64,000 bases of DNA, taken from the NCBI GenBank assembly GCA_947492185.1, contig CANLMR010000005.1, positions 1 through 64,000 of the forward strand. Reading direction: 5' to 3'. Below are positions 47,687 to 56,211 of the stretch, in pieces. The translations under genes and the position numbers were made by a program. Numbering within the stretch: position 1 is the stretch's first letter; each line of letters begins with the position of its first letter. Below the pieces are notes generated by a model that saw only the letters and a program-made list of their open reading frames with translations, was not told the origin of the DNA and did not search any database. The stretch comes from an uncultured Tenacibaculum sp. GTDB taxonomy: Bacteria > Bacteroidota > Bacteroidia > Flavobacteriales > Flavobacteriaceae.

Positions 47687-48265
47687 GGTTTCTTTAAAGG
47701 TTTTATGATATAGAAACTGAAACAGTTTATAGAATAGAGTTCCAAAAACAATTCCTGAAATATAACCTACGGTAATATCTCCAGGATAATGTACACCTAA
47801 GTACACTCTACTATATCCAAAAACTATTGGAAACAGTAACAGGAAATATATGTATTTGAATTTACTTCGAAGTAAAAGAATTATAAATACAGAAAACGTT
47901 GTTGATAATGAAGCATGGCCTGACCAAAAACTGTAACCTCTAGGTTTATACTTAAACTGCCTTAAATATTCTTGCAATTCTAATGTATTGCATGGACGTA
48001 ACCTACTGGTTGTATTTTTAACAAGATTAGTGAATTGATCCGAAAAAGCTACTAAAAGCGTTATAAAAAGTAACGCAAAAACTGTTTTCTTAATTCCAAA
48101 TCTCCAATAAATTAAGATTAAAATGATAACAAAAAGTGGTATCCAATTAAACTGATTCGTAATTGTTAACCAAAATGAATCCCACTTCTCATTACCTAAA
48201 TTATTTAGAAAAATTAATAATTCAGCATCCTTAGAGGTGATTGTGTCTAAAAAATTATTTTCCAA
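47678..48265 (-). CDS. PAP2 family membrane phosphatase
   Basis: A 195-residue inner-membrane phosphatase with about five helices. The three PAP2 motifs are present: KNTTSRLRP, SFWSGHAS and SRVYLGVHYPGD, including the two catalytic histidines. Family members remove phosphate from lipid phosphates such as undecaprenyl pyrophosphate or phosphatidic acid. It overlaps the upstream PPIase gene by 11 bases and is the last gene of the nrnA-gldI operon. Confidence 0.88.
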   Translation of the reverse strand: MENNFLDTITSKDAELLIFLNNLGNEKWDSFWLTITNQFNWIPLFVIILILIYWRFGIKKTVFALLFITLLVAFSDQFTNLVKNTTSRLRPCNTLELQEYLRQFKYKPRGYSFWSGHASLSTTFSVFIILLLRSKFKYIYFLLLFPIVFGYSRVYLGVHYPGDITVGYISGIVFGTLFYKLFQFLYHKTFKETLV

Positions 48266-49304
48266 CTTTTAATACTTCTATTTCAAAAATTAAATCTGTG
48301 TTTGGTTTAATAACTGGTAAACGACCTACTTCACCATATCCTAAATAGCTAGGAATAAACAAACGAGCCTTTTCTCCTTCTCTCATCATCTTAGCACCTT
48401 CTTTCCATCCTGCTATCAAAGGAAAGTTTCTATCATTGATAGTAAAAGTAAAAGCTTTATTCTGATCTATACTAGAAGCTATTTTATTTCCTAAATCATC
48501 ATAAAGAGAATAATGTACTGTAGTTGGCAAATCTGGATTTACCTTTTTACCATTTCCTTTTTGAAGTTGTAAAAATCTTAGCCCAGAACTTGTTACAGAA
48601 GAACTGTAATAATCCATATCCTTTCTGATTTGCTCTTTAGCTAATTTTATTTTTCTTTCTCTTTCTTTTTTTCTTTCTTCAGCATTTAGAATTTCTTGCA
48701 TGAAAATATCTTCCGCATTAAATTGTTTAGCAGATTTCCCAACTCTAATAATCTCTACTTTGTTAATTATGTCGTTTTGCACAATTGTATCTACAATATT
48801 CTGACCATAAGTTACTTTTCCAAATACAGAATGTTTACCATCTAGCCAAGGAGTAGCTTTGTGCGTGATAAAAAATTGAGATGAATTGGTTGCAGGACCA
48901 GCATTAGCCATAGACAAAACTCCTTCAGAATCGTGTTTATGAATTAACTGTCCTTTTTCATTAAGCGGAAACTCATCATCAAAAGTATATCCAACATTTG
49001 TTTTACGATTACCCTTTGGTTCTCCAGCTTGTATCATGAAGTTTTTGATTACTCTATGGAATTTAACTCCTTCATAAAAAGGTTTACCTTTAATTGAATC
49101 AGTCATTTTCGGGTTATTACCTTCTGCTAAAGAAACAAAATTAGCAACAGTCATAGGTACAACATCAGCATGAAGTTTAATTAAAATATCCCCTTTATTA
49201 GTTTGAATATCTGCATATAAACCTTCAGCTAAATCTGGATACTTTACAGTTTTACAAGAAACTATTAAAACTGTAAAAACGATGATGAATTTAAATATTT
49301 TCAT
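48255..49304 (-). CDS. Lipoprotein with fused cyclophilin and FKBP domains
   Basis: A 349-residue envelope peptidyl-prolyl isomerase with lipobox VSCK (Cys17). The cyclophilin domain (about 28-190) has FHRVIKNFMIQAGEP, MANAGPATNSSQFFIT and WLDGKHSVFGKV. A charged helix follows (about 200-235, KKERERKIKLAKEQIRK). The FKBP domain (about 240-349) has GWKEGAKMMREGEKARLFIPSYLGYG. Two isomerase types in one chain suggest a chaperone for outer-membrane or secreted proteins. It lies downstream of two FKBP lipoprotein genes. Confidence 0.88.
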   Translation of the reverse strand: MKIFKFIIVFTVLIVSCKTVKYPDLAEGLYADIQTNKGDILIKLHADVVPMTVANFVSLAEGNNPKMTDSIKGKPFYEGVKFHRVIKNFMIQAGEPKGNRKTNVGYTFDDEFPLNEKGQLIHKHDSEGVLSMANAGPATNSSQFFITHKATPWLDGKHSVFGKVTYGQNIVDTIVQNDIINKVEIIRVGKSAKQFNAEDIFMQEILNAEERKKERERKIKLAKEQIRKDMDYYSSSVTSSGLRFLQLQKGNGKKVNPDLPTTVHYSLYDDLGNKIASSIDQNKAFTFTINDRNFPLIAGWKEGAKMMREGEKARLFIPSYLGYGEVGRLPVIKPNTDLIFEIEVLKVGK

Positions 49305-49325
49305 ATTCTAATTTTAAAAATGAAA

Positions 49326-49354
49326 CAAAAAGCACCAACTTAAGTTGATGCTTT
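49326..49354 (-). terminator. Terminator between the FKBP and cyclophilin/FKBP genes
   Basis: On the minus strand AAGCATCAACTTAAGTTGGTGCTT is a stem with one mismatch, followed by TTTGTTT. It may be a partial terminator inside the operon. Confidence 0.7.
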
Positions 49355-49373
49355 CAAATTACATTATTTTTTA

Positions 49374-50168
49374 TTAATGATCTTTATGATTTGGACCACT
49401 ATGATCAGTATGACCATCAGCAGCAGGCTTAGCAGCCGATTTTACCTCTAACAATTCTACTTCAAAAACTAAAGTTGAGAAAGGCTTAATTTGCGGCATT
49501 CTTCCTTGGAATCCATAAGCTAAGTTCTGAGGAATAAAGAACTTATACTTTGCTCCTTCTTTCATTAATTGTAAGCCTTCAGTCCACCCTTTAATTACTT
49601 GAGTAACTCCAAACTCTGATGGTGTACCTCTTTCTACAGAACTATCGAACATTTTTCCATCAGTTAATGTACCATGGTAATGAACTTTTACAAAATCAGC
49701 AATTTTAGGAGAAGCTCCATTACCTTCTTTCATTACAATATATTGTAAACCACTATCAGTAGTAACAACTCCATCTTTAGTTTTGTTTTCAGCTAAAAAA
49801 GCTTCATTAGCTTTTTTATAATCTGCGTGCTCAACCTCAGCTTTTTTCTCCATTTCCTTTTGTTGCTTCTCCATTTGCTCCATTTGCTTTTTTTGGAAAT
49901 AGCTTCTTATAATATTTGCTGCTTCTTCAATATTAATTTTAATATCAGTAGAATCTGCACCATTATAAAAACCTTGAACATATAAATCCGGATTAAGCTC
50001 TTTAGCATTCTGATCTGCTCTCATCCTTACTCCTGTATTTAATCCTAATGCATAACTTACAGAATCTAACTCTGTATCAAGACTTTTTTGAGTTCCTCCT
50101 AATTGTTTTCCACATGATACTACTGTTAATCCTAAAACAGTAATTGCTACAATCTTACTTAATTTCAT
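49374..50168 (-). CDS. FKBP-type peptidyl-prolyl isomerase lipoprotein
   Basis: A 264-residue envelope isomerase with lipobox VVSC (Cys19). The FKBP N-terminal dimerisation region (about 30-120) has YALGLNTG and a QKKQMEQMEKQQKEMEKK helix. The FKBP domain (about 135-240) has VKVHYHGTLTDGKMFDSS and IPQNLAYG. The chain ends in a histidine-rich tail (HTDHSGPNHKDH) that could bind metal. It is similar in layout to FkpA/Mip folding factors. It overlaps gldI by 14 bases. Confidence 0.88.
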   Translation of the reverse strand: MKLSKIVAITVLGLTVVSCGKQLGGTQKSLDTELDSVSYALGLNTGVRMRADQNAKELNPDLYVQGFYNGADSTDIKINIEEAANIIRSYFQKKQMEQMEKQQKEMEKKAEVEHADYKKANEAFLAENKTKDGVVTTDSGLQYIVMKEGNGASPKIADFVKVHYHGTLTDGKMFDSSVERGTPSEFGVTQVIKGWTEGLQLMKEGAKYKFFIPQNLAYGFQGRMPQIKPFSTLVFEVELLEVKSAAKPAADGHTDHSGPNHKDH

Positions 50169-50703
50169 TATTCGGTTTATTTATTTCTATTAATGTTAGT
50201 GTACTTTTTAATGTTTGATTTATTCCTATTCTATTTCCATCACCAGTAACTCCATAAGCTCTGTAAGAAGGAATTACAAATGTAATAGTTTCTCCTTTTT
50301 TCATCAACTTTATTCCTTGAGCTAATCCCGGAACAAAATCTTCTTTATCGACAGTATAGTTTCTAGTCTGAAAATCGTAAAATACTTTATCATTTAAATT
50401 TGTGATATTATATTTTACTGTAACCATATCTCCTTTAACAGGAACTTTATTAGAAGTACTATCTTTACTTACATAAGCATACCAAAATCCATTTGTTGAA
50501 GATTTATATGTAGTTAAAGTATCTTCATCTAGAGTCAACTTTATTTTTTTAGTTTCAAGGGCATTTAGTTTCTTATTCTGCTCAATAACTTCTTTGTAAA
50601 AATTAGTAGTTGAATTTTCTTTAGGTCTTCTTGGTTCTAATTCTTTACAACCTAAGAAACTAAAAACAGCTAAAACTAATATGTAAAACTGGCTATTCTT
50701 CAT
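50155..50703 (-). CDS. gldI: Gliding motility-associated peptidyl-prolyl isomerase GldI
   Basis: A 182-residue FKBP-type lipoprotein with lipobox FLGC (Cys19), followed by KELEPRRPKENSTT. The FKBP domain has VTVKYNI, VPGLAQGIKLMKKGETITFVIPSYRAYG. Length and order match GldI of gliding Flavobacterium, needed for folding of gliding/type IX secretion components. Its start overlaps nrnA by 11 bases and its end the next FKBP gene by 14 bases, an arrangement of tightly coupled genes. The motility role is known for the family, not shown here. Confidence 0.85.
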   Translation of the reverse strand: MKNSQFYILVLAVFSFLGCKELEPRRPKENSTTNFYKEVIEQNKKLNALETKKIKLTLDEDTLTTYKSSTNGFWYAYVSKDSTSNKVPVKGDMVTVKYNITNLNDKVFYDFQTRNYTVDKEDFVPGLAQGIKLMKKGETITFVIPSYRAYGVTGDGNRIGINQTLKSTLTLIEINKPNNEIK

Positions 50704-51721
50704 ATGAAACTTTTAGTTCTTCTTTATAATTTGGAAGTAGTAATTTAAATTTTTCTATTGTATCTTCTAAAGATTCAACAGATCGACCACCAGCAGCGTT
50801 ATCATGTCCTCCACCATTAAAATAAGATCTCGCAAATTTATTCACTGAAAAACTACCTTTTGATCGTAATGAGATTTTTATAATTCCTTGTTCTTTATCC
50901 TCAATAAAAATTGCTGCAAATACAATTCCTTTTAAAGATAAAGCGTAATTCACTACTCCTTCAGTATCTCCTTTCTCGTAGTTGAATTTATTCTTTTCTT
51001 CCTGAGAAAGTTTTATAAAAGCCGTCTTGTATTCTGGTAACACTTCTAAATTACTTAACGATTGTCCTAATAACTGAAGCCTACTAAATGTATTCGCATC
51101 ATATACTTTACTATGAATTTTATCATTTTCAGCTCCTTTATCAATTAAATCTGCAATAATTCTGTGTGTAGTACTTGTTGTAGATCTAAATCTAAACGAC
51201 CCAGTATCGGTCATAATCCCAGTATACAAACAAGTTGCTATATTCTTTTCTATCATCTCAACATCTCCCATCATTTCCATAAAGTTATATACCATTTGAC
51301 AAGTAGAACAAATTTCTGTATCAGAATACATATACTCAAACTCATCTGGTTGTTGATGATGATCAATTAATGCAAAATTATTTTCATACTTTTCTAAAGT
51401 ATTTTTCATGTCATCACCGACTCTATGTAAAGCATTAAAATCAAGTAAAAAGATAATATCCGATTTTTTTAATGCTTTAACACATTGATTATTCTGACGA
51501 TCAAAACGATAAACAGTTTCAACTCCAGGAATCCAATGCAAAAAATCAGGAAATTCATTAGGCATTAAAACTTGCGCTTTATGTCCTTTAATATCTAAAT
51601 AATGTTTTAATCCTAGCGTTGATCCTACTGCATCTCCATCTGGGTTTTTATGGCCAATTATTACAATATTTCTAGGCGTTTCTAGATACGCTTTTAGTGC
51701 TTCAAAATTCTTTAAAATCAT
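50693..51721 (-). CDS. nrnA: DHH/DHHA1 phosphoesterase, NrnA-like
   Basis: A 342-residue cytosolic phosphoesterase. DHH motifs are GHKNPDGDAVGS (24-35), DFNALHRVG and the signature LIDHHQQP. The C-terminal DHHA1 domain has FNGGGHDNAAGG. NrnA proteins degrade nano-RNAs and pAp, and some members split pGpG or pApA. It heads the operon that continues with gldI. Confidence 0.88.
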   Translation of the reverse strand: MILKNFEALKAYLETPRNIVIIGHKNPDGDAVGSTLGLKHYLDIKGHKAQVLMPNEFPDFLHWIPGVETVYRFDRQNNQCVKALKKSDIIFLLDFNALHRVGDDMKNTLEKYENNFALIDHHQQPDEFEYMYSDTEICSTCQMVYNFMEMMGDVEMIEKNIATCLYTGIMTDTGSFRFRSTTSTTHRIIADLIDKGAENDKIHSKVYDANTFSRLQLLGQSLSNLEVLPEYKTAFIKLSQEEKNKFNYEKGDTEGVVNYALSLKGIVFAAIFIEDKEQGIIKISLRSKGSFSVNKFARSYFNGGGHDNAAGGRSVESLEDTIEKFKLLLPNYKEELKVSYEE

Positions 51722-51900
51722 AAAGGGCGAATATACAATTTAATATTCTTTTGACTAAATAATATCAAAAATGTTAATTCATAAGAATTAACGCAATAAA
51801 ACCATTATCATTTTTTGAAATTTGAATTTATAACATATTTGTTTTTAGCTATTAAAGACTCTTGAAAAAGAAGAATTAAACACTCAAATGTATCCTTAAC

Positions 51901-51930
51901 TTGCTAGTAACATTAAAAAATGTATTTTTG
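51901..51930 (+). promoter_or_regulatory. Promoter of ndk
   Basis: TTG at 51901-51903, a 19-base spacer and TATTTTTG at 51923-51930 match the Bacteroidota consensus. The expected start of transcription is about 25 bases before the ndk ATG. Confidence 0.75.
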
Positions 51931-51959
51931 CGCGAAATTATAATCAGATTAAAATACAA

Positions 51960-52379
51960 ATGGCAACGAATAGAACTTTTACAATGATTAAACCAGATGC
52001 TGTAGAAAATGGACATACTGGTGCTATTTTAGAAAAAATTAATGCTGCTGGTTTTAGAATTGTAGCAATGAAAAAAACGCACATGACTAAGCGTGATGCT
52101 GAAACTTTTTATGCTATTCACAATGAGCGTCCGTTTTTTGGAGAATTAGTTGAGTTTATGACTCGCGGACCTATTGTTGCTGCAATTTTAGAAAAAGAAA
52201 ATGCAGTTGAAGACTTTAGAACTTTAATTGGTGCAACTAACCCAGCTGAAGCTGCAGAAGGAACAATTAGAAAACTATATGCAACTTCTATTGGTGAGAA
52301 CGCTGTTCACGGTTCTGACTCTGATGAAAATGCAGCTATCGAAGGAAACTTCCACTTCTCTGGTAGAGAAATGTTTTAA
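51960..52379 (+). CDS. ndk: Nucleoside-diphosphate kinase
   Basis: A 139-residue enzyme that transfers the gamma-phosphate between nucleoside di- and triphosphates through His117 in [10 protein letters not shown]. Other signatures are [12 protein letters not shown] and the acidic DSDENAAIE. Length and sequence are standard. It is monocistronic with a clear promoter (51901-51930) and terminator (52409-52439). Confidence 0.96.
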   Translation: MATNRTFTMIKPDAVENGHTGAILEKINAAGFRIVAMKKTHMTKRDAETFYAIHNERPFFGELVEFMTRGPIVAAILEKENAVEDFRTLIGATNPAEAAEGTIRKLYATSIGENAVHGSDSDENAAIEGNFHFSGREMF

Positions 52380-52408
52380 TCTCTTTCGAGAATAATAATA
52401 TTACATTG

Positions 52409-52439
52409 AACTCGTTACTTTCTTGTAACGAGTTTTTTT
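52409..52439 (+). terminator. Terminator after ndk
   Basis: The stem AACTCGTTAC / GTAACGAGTT with a six-base loop is followed by TTTTT on the plus strand. Confidence 0.9.
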
Positions 52440-52479
52440 ATTTAAATTCGCCCAGTAATTACTAATTTCTTTTGAACTT

Positions 52480-52884
52480 ATGAGACATTTATTTCTACTT
52501 TTTGTTTTAACTACATTAAACTTTAATATTGGCTTTGCACAAGAGAGTAATCAAAACAACAAACAAGATTTCTTTGTAAGTATTAGTAGAACTGAAGGTC
52601 AAGATATAATATCTTTAAAAGAATGGTTAGATTATACTAAGTTAGATTATAAGTTAAAAGCATCTACAAATAAAAATTCAAACTTAGAAAATAATTCACT
52701 TACATTTTTTATGCATGAAGATGGTAAAAAAGTTCCGTTTCAATTTAACAATGGAACAATTTCAACTCAAAATCCATCGAAAGAAGTTATTTTTAAAATG
52801 TTCTTAATCTCAAAACGATTAAACGCAGTTGTAAAAAATAGTTCTGGAAAAGTGTATAGTAATAATGATTTTTACAAGCAATAA
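52480..52884 (+). CDS. Small secreted protein of unknown function
   Basis: A 134-residue protein with a clear signal peptide (residues 1-20, ending IGFAQ). The mature part is hydrophilic, with SISRTEGQDIISLKEWLDYTKLDYKLK and a C-terminal RLNAVVKNSSGKVYSNNDF. No domain or catalytic motif is recognised. It is a single gene between ndk and the convergent DciA-like gene, with only four bases separating the two stop codons. Confidence 0.7.
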   Translation: MRHLFLLFVLTTLNFNIGFAQESNQNNKQDFFVSISRTEGQDIISLKEWLDYTKLDYKLKASTNKNSNLENNSLTFFMHEDGKKVPFQFNNGTISTQNPSKEVIFKMFLISKRLNAVVKNSSGKVYSNNDFYKQ

Positions 52885-52888
52885 ATAA

Positions 52889-53185
52889 TTAAACCAACAT
52901 TATTTTTTTTACTGCTTCTTCTCCCATCTCTTCGTTAATCATCTTAATAATTTTATCTTTACCATAGCTCAATTCTTCTCTTAATACTGAGGAATTTAGG
53001 CGAATAATTAACGTTCCATTTTGTAATTTCACTTCATTGGTATACGTAGCAATTCCTGGTCCCATTAATTTACTCCAAGCTTCTTCGATATGAATTTTTC
53101 TAAACCCTTTTTCAAGTTTATTCTCTTTGATAAAGGATCCCATTAAATCCTTAATAGAAAAACTATTATTTTCTCTTTTCGCCAT
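52889..53185 (-). CDS. DUF721 (DciA-like) protein
   Basis: A 98-residue DUF721 protein with KIHIEEAWSKLMGPGIATYT and LIIRLNSSVLREELSYGKDKIIKMIN. DUF721 includes DciA, the helicase operator that helps load DnaB in bacteria lacking DnaC. Position next to recF, as in many bacteria, supports a replication role. It is shorter than DciA with C-terminal extensions but contains the full KH-like domain. It is seven bases downstream of recF. Confidence 0.8.
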   Translation of the reverse strand: MAKRENNSFSIKDLMGSFIKENKLEKGFRKIHIEEAWSKLMGPGIATYTNEVKLQNGTLIIRLNSSVLREELSYGKDKIIKMINEEMGEEAVKKIMLV

Positions 53186-53192
53186 ATTCTTG

Positions 53193-54281
53193 CTATTGCT
53201 CGCTTAAATTAAATATTTCATAAGGTTTATTACTCTGTTTAACCACAGCCTCTGTCCTTTCAAAATGTGTATCAGTAATAAATATTTGTCCGAATTCATC
53301 TTTATTCACTAAATCCACAATTTGAGAAACTCGGCTCTCATCTAATTTATCAAAAATATCATCTAATAATAATATAGGAATAATATTAGACTGTTTTTTA
53401 ATAAACTCAAATTGCGCCAGTTTCAAAGCTATTAAATATGATTTTTGTTGTCCTTGAGATCCAAATTTCTTAATAGGATACTCTCCTATTTCAAAATTCA
53501 AATCGTCTTTATGAATACCAACAGAAGTATATTGTAATATTTTATCCTTCTCTAAATTATTCTTTAATAACTCTTCAAAAGAGATATTGTTCAACTGGCT
53601 TTTATAATGTAACGCTACTTTTTCCTTTTCATTGGAAATCATTTGATACTTTTCATTAAAAATAGGAACAAACTGCTTTAAAAACGCTTTACGTTTTTCA
53701 AAAATTTCAGTTCCATAAATCATCAATTGCTCATTATAAACATTTAAGTTTATTTCATCAAACGTTCTATTGGCTGCAAAAAATTTCAACAATGCATTTC
53801 GTTGACTTACTACTTTATTATAAGAAATCAACGTTTTTAAATACTTTTTATCTTGCTGAGAAATTACTCCATCAATAAATTTTCTTCTAGTATCACTACC
53901 TTCAATAATCAAATCTCTATCCGCTGGAGAAATAATTACCAATGGAAATTGACCAATATGATCAGAAAAACGATCGTAAACCTTTCCATTTCTCTTCAAT
54001 ACTTTTTTTTGACCTCTTTTTAGTGAACAAATAATTTTTTCTAATCGTTCACTTACTAAATAATCTCCCTCAACAACAAAAAAATCTTGATTATGTCTAA
54101 TATTTTGACCAGCTATAGGGTTAAAATAACTCTTTGCGAAAGACAAATAATAGATAGCATCGAGAACATTGGTCTTACCAACACCATTATTTCCCACAAA
54201 GCAATTAATTTTTTTTTCAAAACTAAATGTTTGGGATTCAATATTTTTAAAATTCACTAAGGATATTTTCTGTAAATACAC
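53193..54281 (-). CDS. recF: DNA replication and repair protein RecF
   Basis: A 362-residue SMC-like ATPase that helps load RecA at gaps. Walker A is [10 protein letters not shown] (30-39), the signature-like region is [20 protein letters not shown] and Walker B is [16 protein letters not shown]. Length is normal. It is divergent from the TPR membrane protein gene and co-transcribed with the DUF721 gene. Confidence 0.95.
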   Translation of the reverse strand: MYLQKISLVNFKNIESQTFSFEKKINCFVGNNGVGKTNVLDAIYYLSFAKSYFNPIAGQNIRHNQDFFVVEGDYLVSERLEKIICSLKRGQKKVLKRNGKVYDRFSDHIGQFPLVIISPADRDLIIEGSDTRRKFIDGVISQQDKKYLKTLISYNKVVSQRNALLKFFAANRTFDEINLNVYNEQLMIYGTEIFEKRKAFLKQFVPIFNEKYQMISNEKEKVALHYKSQLNNISFEELLKNNLEKDKILQYTSVGIHKDDLNFEIGEYPIKKFGSQGQQKSYLIALKLAQFEFIKKQSNIIPILLLDDIFDKLDESRVSQIVDLVNKDEFGQIFITDTHFERTEAVVKQSNKPYEIFNLSEQ

Positions 54282-54352
54282 TTGCTATGTTATTTCTAGA
54301 CGTGAAGTGCAAAATAACGAAAAATCGGCTTTTAAAATCCAATTAAAAAAAC

Positions 54353-54360
54353 TATTTTTG
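54353..54360 (+). promoter_or_regulatory. -7 promoter box of the TPR membrane protein gene
   Basis: TATTTTTG followed by CGCCAC fits the Bacteroidota -7 box, 23 bases before the ATG, and resembles the box before ndk. The -33 element is weak. Confidence 0.5.
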
Positions 54361-54382
54361 CGCCACTAATTTTATAAGAATT

Positions 54383-55168
54383 ATGGCAACATATAAAAAG
54401 AGAGGATATAAACCTAAGAAAGAAAAGGTTGTAGATAATACTATTGATGAGACATTTGATGAGTCGCAAAGTGATGTGGCAAAAGCATTTGAAGGATTAG
54501 ATCAAGCCGCTAACAAATCAGAAGAATGGATTGAAAAAAATAGTAAACCTTTATTTTACGGTTTAGTTGGTGTAGCTGCTTTAATACTTTTATACTTGGG
54601 GTATACAAAGTTTATTTCAGAACCAACAGAATTAGAAGCTTCTAACGAATTAGCTTATCCTAGATCTTTTTTCGAACAAGCAGAAACATCTGCTGGAGTA
54701 GCAGCTGATAGCTTATACACTTTAGGTTTAGAAGGTGGTGATGGTAAATATGGATTTTTAGACATCGCTCAAACGTATGGTAGTACGAAAGCTGGAAATT
54801 TAGCTAACTATTACGCTGGTATTTCTTACTTAAAAATGAAGAAATATACTGAAGCTATCGAGTATTTAGAGCAATTCAATTCTGATGATGAATTATTAGG
54901 ACCAACTGCATTAGGTGCAATTGGGGATGCTTTTGCAGATATCAACCAACCAGAAGAAGCTCTTGAGTTTTATGAAAAAGCAGGAAATAAAAAAGATAAT
55001 GAGTTTACTGCTCCTATGTTTTTATTCAAAGCTGGACAAACTGCTATGGAATTAAAAAACTATAGTAAGGCTGAAAGTTTATTTACAACTATCAAAGAAA
55101 AATATGCTACTACTCAAGTAGGTAGAAATATTGATAAATATATTAATAGCGCTAAATACGCTCAATAA
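54383..55168 (+). CDS. TPR membrane protein (YfgM-like)
   Basis: A 261-residue protein. The cytosolic Lys/Glu-rich N-terminus (1-55) is followed by one membrane helix (about 57-78, LFYGLVGVAALILLYLGYTKF). A periplasmic tetratricopeptide region has ANYYAGISYLKMKKYTEAIEYLEQF and EEALEFYEKAGNKKDN. The layout is like YfgM, a partner of the PpiD chaperone and secretion machinery. That function is inferred from architecture only. Confidence 0.83.
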   Translation: MATYKKRGYKPKKEKVVDNTIDETFDESQSDVAKAFEGLDQAANKSEEWIEKNSKPLFYGLVGVAALILLYLGYTKFISEPTELEASNELAYPRSFFEQAETSAGVAADSLYTLGLEGGDGKYGFLDIAQTYGSTKAGNLANYYAGISYLKMKKYTEAIEYLEQFNSDDELLGPTALGAIGDAFADINQPEEALEFYEKAGNKKDNEFTAPMFLFKAGQTAMELKNYSKAESLFTTIKEKYATTQVGRNIDKYINSAKYAQ

Positions 55169-55182
55169 ATAATTTTAATTCT

Positions 55183-55246
55183 CGTCATTACGAGGAAGAA
55201 TAACGAAGTAATCTATCAAAAGATTGCTTCATTACATTGGCAATGA
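55183..55246. repeat. Palindromic dispersed repeat, copy D
   Basis: CGTCATTACGAG (from 55183) and TGGCAATGAC (to 55246) bracket a perfect inner stem GAAGTAATCT / AGATTGCTTC with two mismatches. It ends nine bases before the ribH ATG, so the hairpin could affect ribH translation or readthrough from the TPR gene. It is related to copies at 4929 and 7680. Confidence 0.7.
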
Positions 55247-55255
55247 CTACTTAAA

Positions 55256-55762
55256 ATGGCTACAACGAATTTATCTTATTACGATAAAAATACTATCCCA
55301 AATGCGAAGGAATTTCGATTTGGGATTGTTGTTTCTGAATGGAATCCAGAAATCACAAAAAACCTTCATCAAGGTGCAATTGATACCTTAATAGATTGTG
55401 GAGCAAAAAAAGAGAATATTATTTCTTGGGATGTTCCTGGTAGTTTCGAATTAATTTACGGATGTAAAAAAATGTTAGAAACTGAAAATTTAGATGCTAT
55501 TATCGCTGTAGGAAATGTAATTCAAGGTGAGACAAAACATTTTGATTTTGTTTGTGATGGTGTAACGCAAGGGATTAAAGATTTAAATATTAAATATGAC
55601 GTTCCTCTAATCTTTTGTGTTTTAACAGATAATACGAGACAACAATCTATAGATCGTTCGGGTGGAGCATTAGGCAACAAAGGTGTAGAATGTGCAGTAG
55701 CTGCAATTAAAATGGCTGCGATTAAAAACATCGGAAGAAACACCAATAGTGTTGGTTTTTAA
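55256..55762 (+). CDS. ribH: 6,7-dimethyl-8-ribityllumazine synthase
   Basis: A 168-residue enzyme that joins 5-amino-6-ribitylaminouracil and dihydroxybutanone phosphate, the step before riboflavin. Family motifs are VVSEWNPEIT, DVPGSFELIYG, AVGNVIQGETKHFDFVCDGV (including the catalytic His) and FCVLTDNT. It ends before a terminator at 55796-55827. It is preceded closely by a palindromic repeat. Confidence 0.95.
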   Translation: MATTNLSYYDKNTIPNAKEFRFGIVVSEWNPEITKNLHQGAIDTLIDCGAKKENIISWDVPGSFELIYGCKKMLETENLDAIIAVGNVIQGETKHFDFVCDGVTQGIKDLNIKYDVPLIFCVLTDNTRQQSIDRSGGALGNKGVECAVAAIKMAAIKNIGRNTNSVGF

Positions 55763-55795
55763 TTTTTATTCTTAGAATAGTAAATATACATTTTA

Positions 55796-55827
55796 AAAAG
55801 TCAAGATTTTAACATCTTGGCTTTTTT
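55796..55827 (+). terminator. Terminator after ribH
   Basis: AAAAGTCAAGAT and ATCTTGGCTTTT form a stem with one G-T pair and a six-base loop, followed by a T-run. Confidence 0.85.
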
Positions 55828-55932
55828 AATTTACTCAACTTACTTGATAGCTTGTCATTAATTCCGTAATTTTGATTTACGTTTTTTGGTGTGGTTTTTG
55901 ACCTAATAATAAAAACTACAATTATTTTAATC

Positions 55933-56211
55933 ATGGGAATTTTTAAAAAAGAACATAAAAAGTTTGAATACAAACCTCGTTACTACAAAGGAGATGGTAA
56001 TCCATATGAATTTAAACATAAGTTTGATGAATATAGGACTACTGTAGGTAAACGAAAGTCTATAAAAGATAAATTTACTACTGCTCTTGATGAGTTTAAA
56101 TCTTCTGAACATGGAGGGTTTAACAAAACTATAGTATTTATTGTCATTATTTTAACACTTATTTTCCTGTATTTAATCGATTTTGATCTTTCTATATTTT
56201 TACAAAATTAA
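55933..56211 (+). CDS. Small basic single-pass membrane protein, unknown function
   Basis: A 92-residue protein. A basic, aromatic N-terminal half (FKKEHKKFEYKPRYYKGDG, YRTTVGKRKSIKDKF) is followed by one C-terminal membrane helix (about 67-87, TIVFIVIILTLIFLYLI). It resembles a short protein conserved next to ribH and mutL in flavobacteria, sometimes mislabelled as a riboflavin synthase subunit. No enzyme motif is visible. The frame opens earlier at 55891, but the ATG at 55933 starts the conserved part. Its stop overlaps the mutL start (TAATG). Confidence 0.75.
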   Translation: MGIFKKEHKKFEYKPRYYKGDGNPYEFKHKFDEYRTTVGKRKSIKDKFTTALDEFKSSEHGGFNKTIVFIVIILTLIFLYLIDFDLSIFLQN

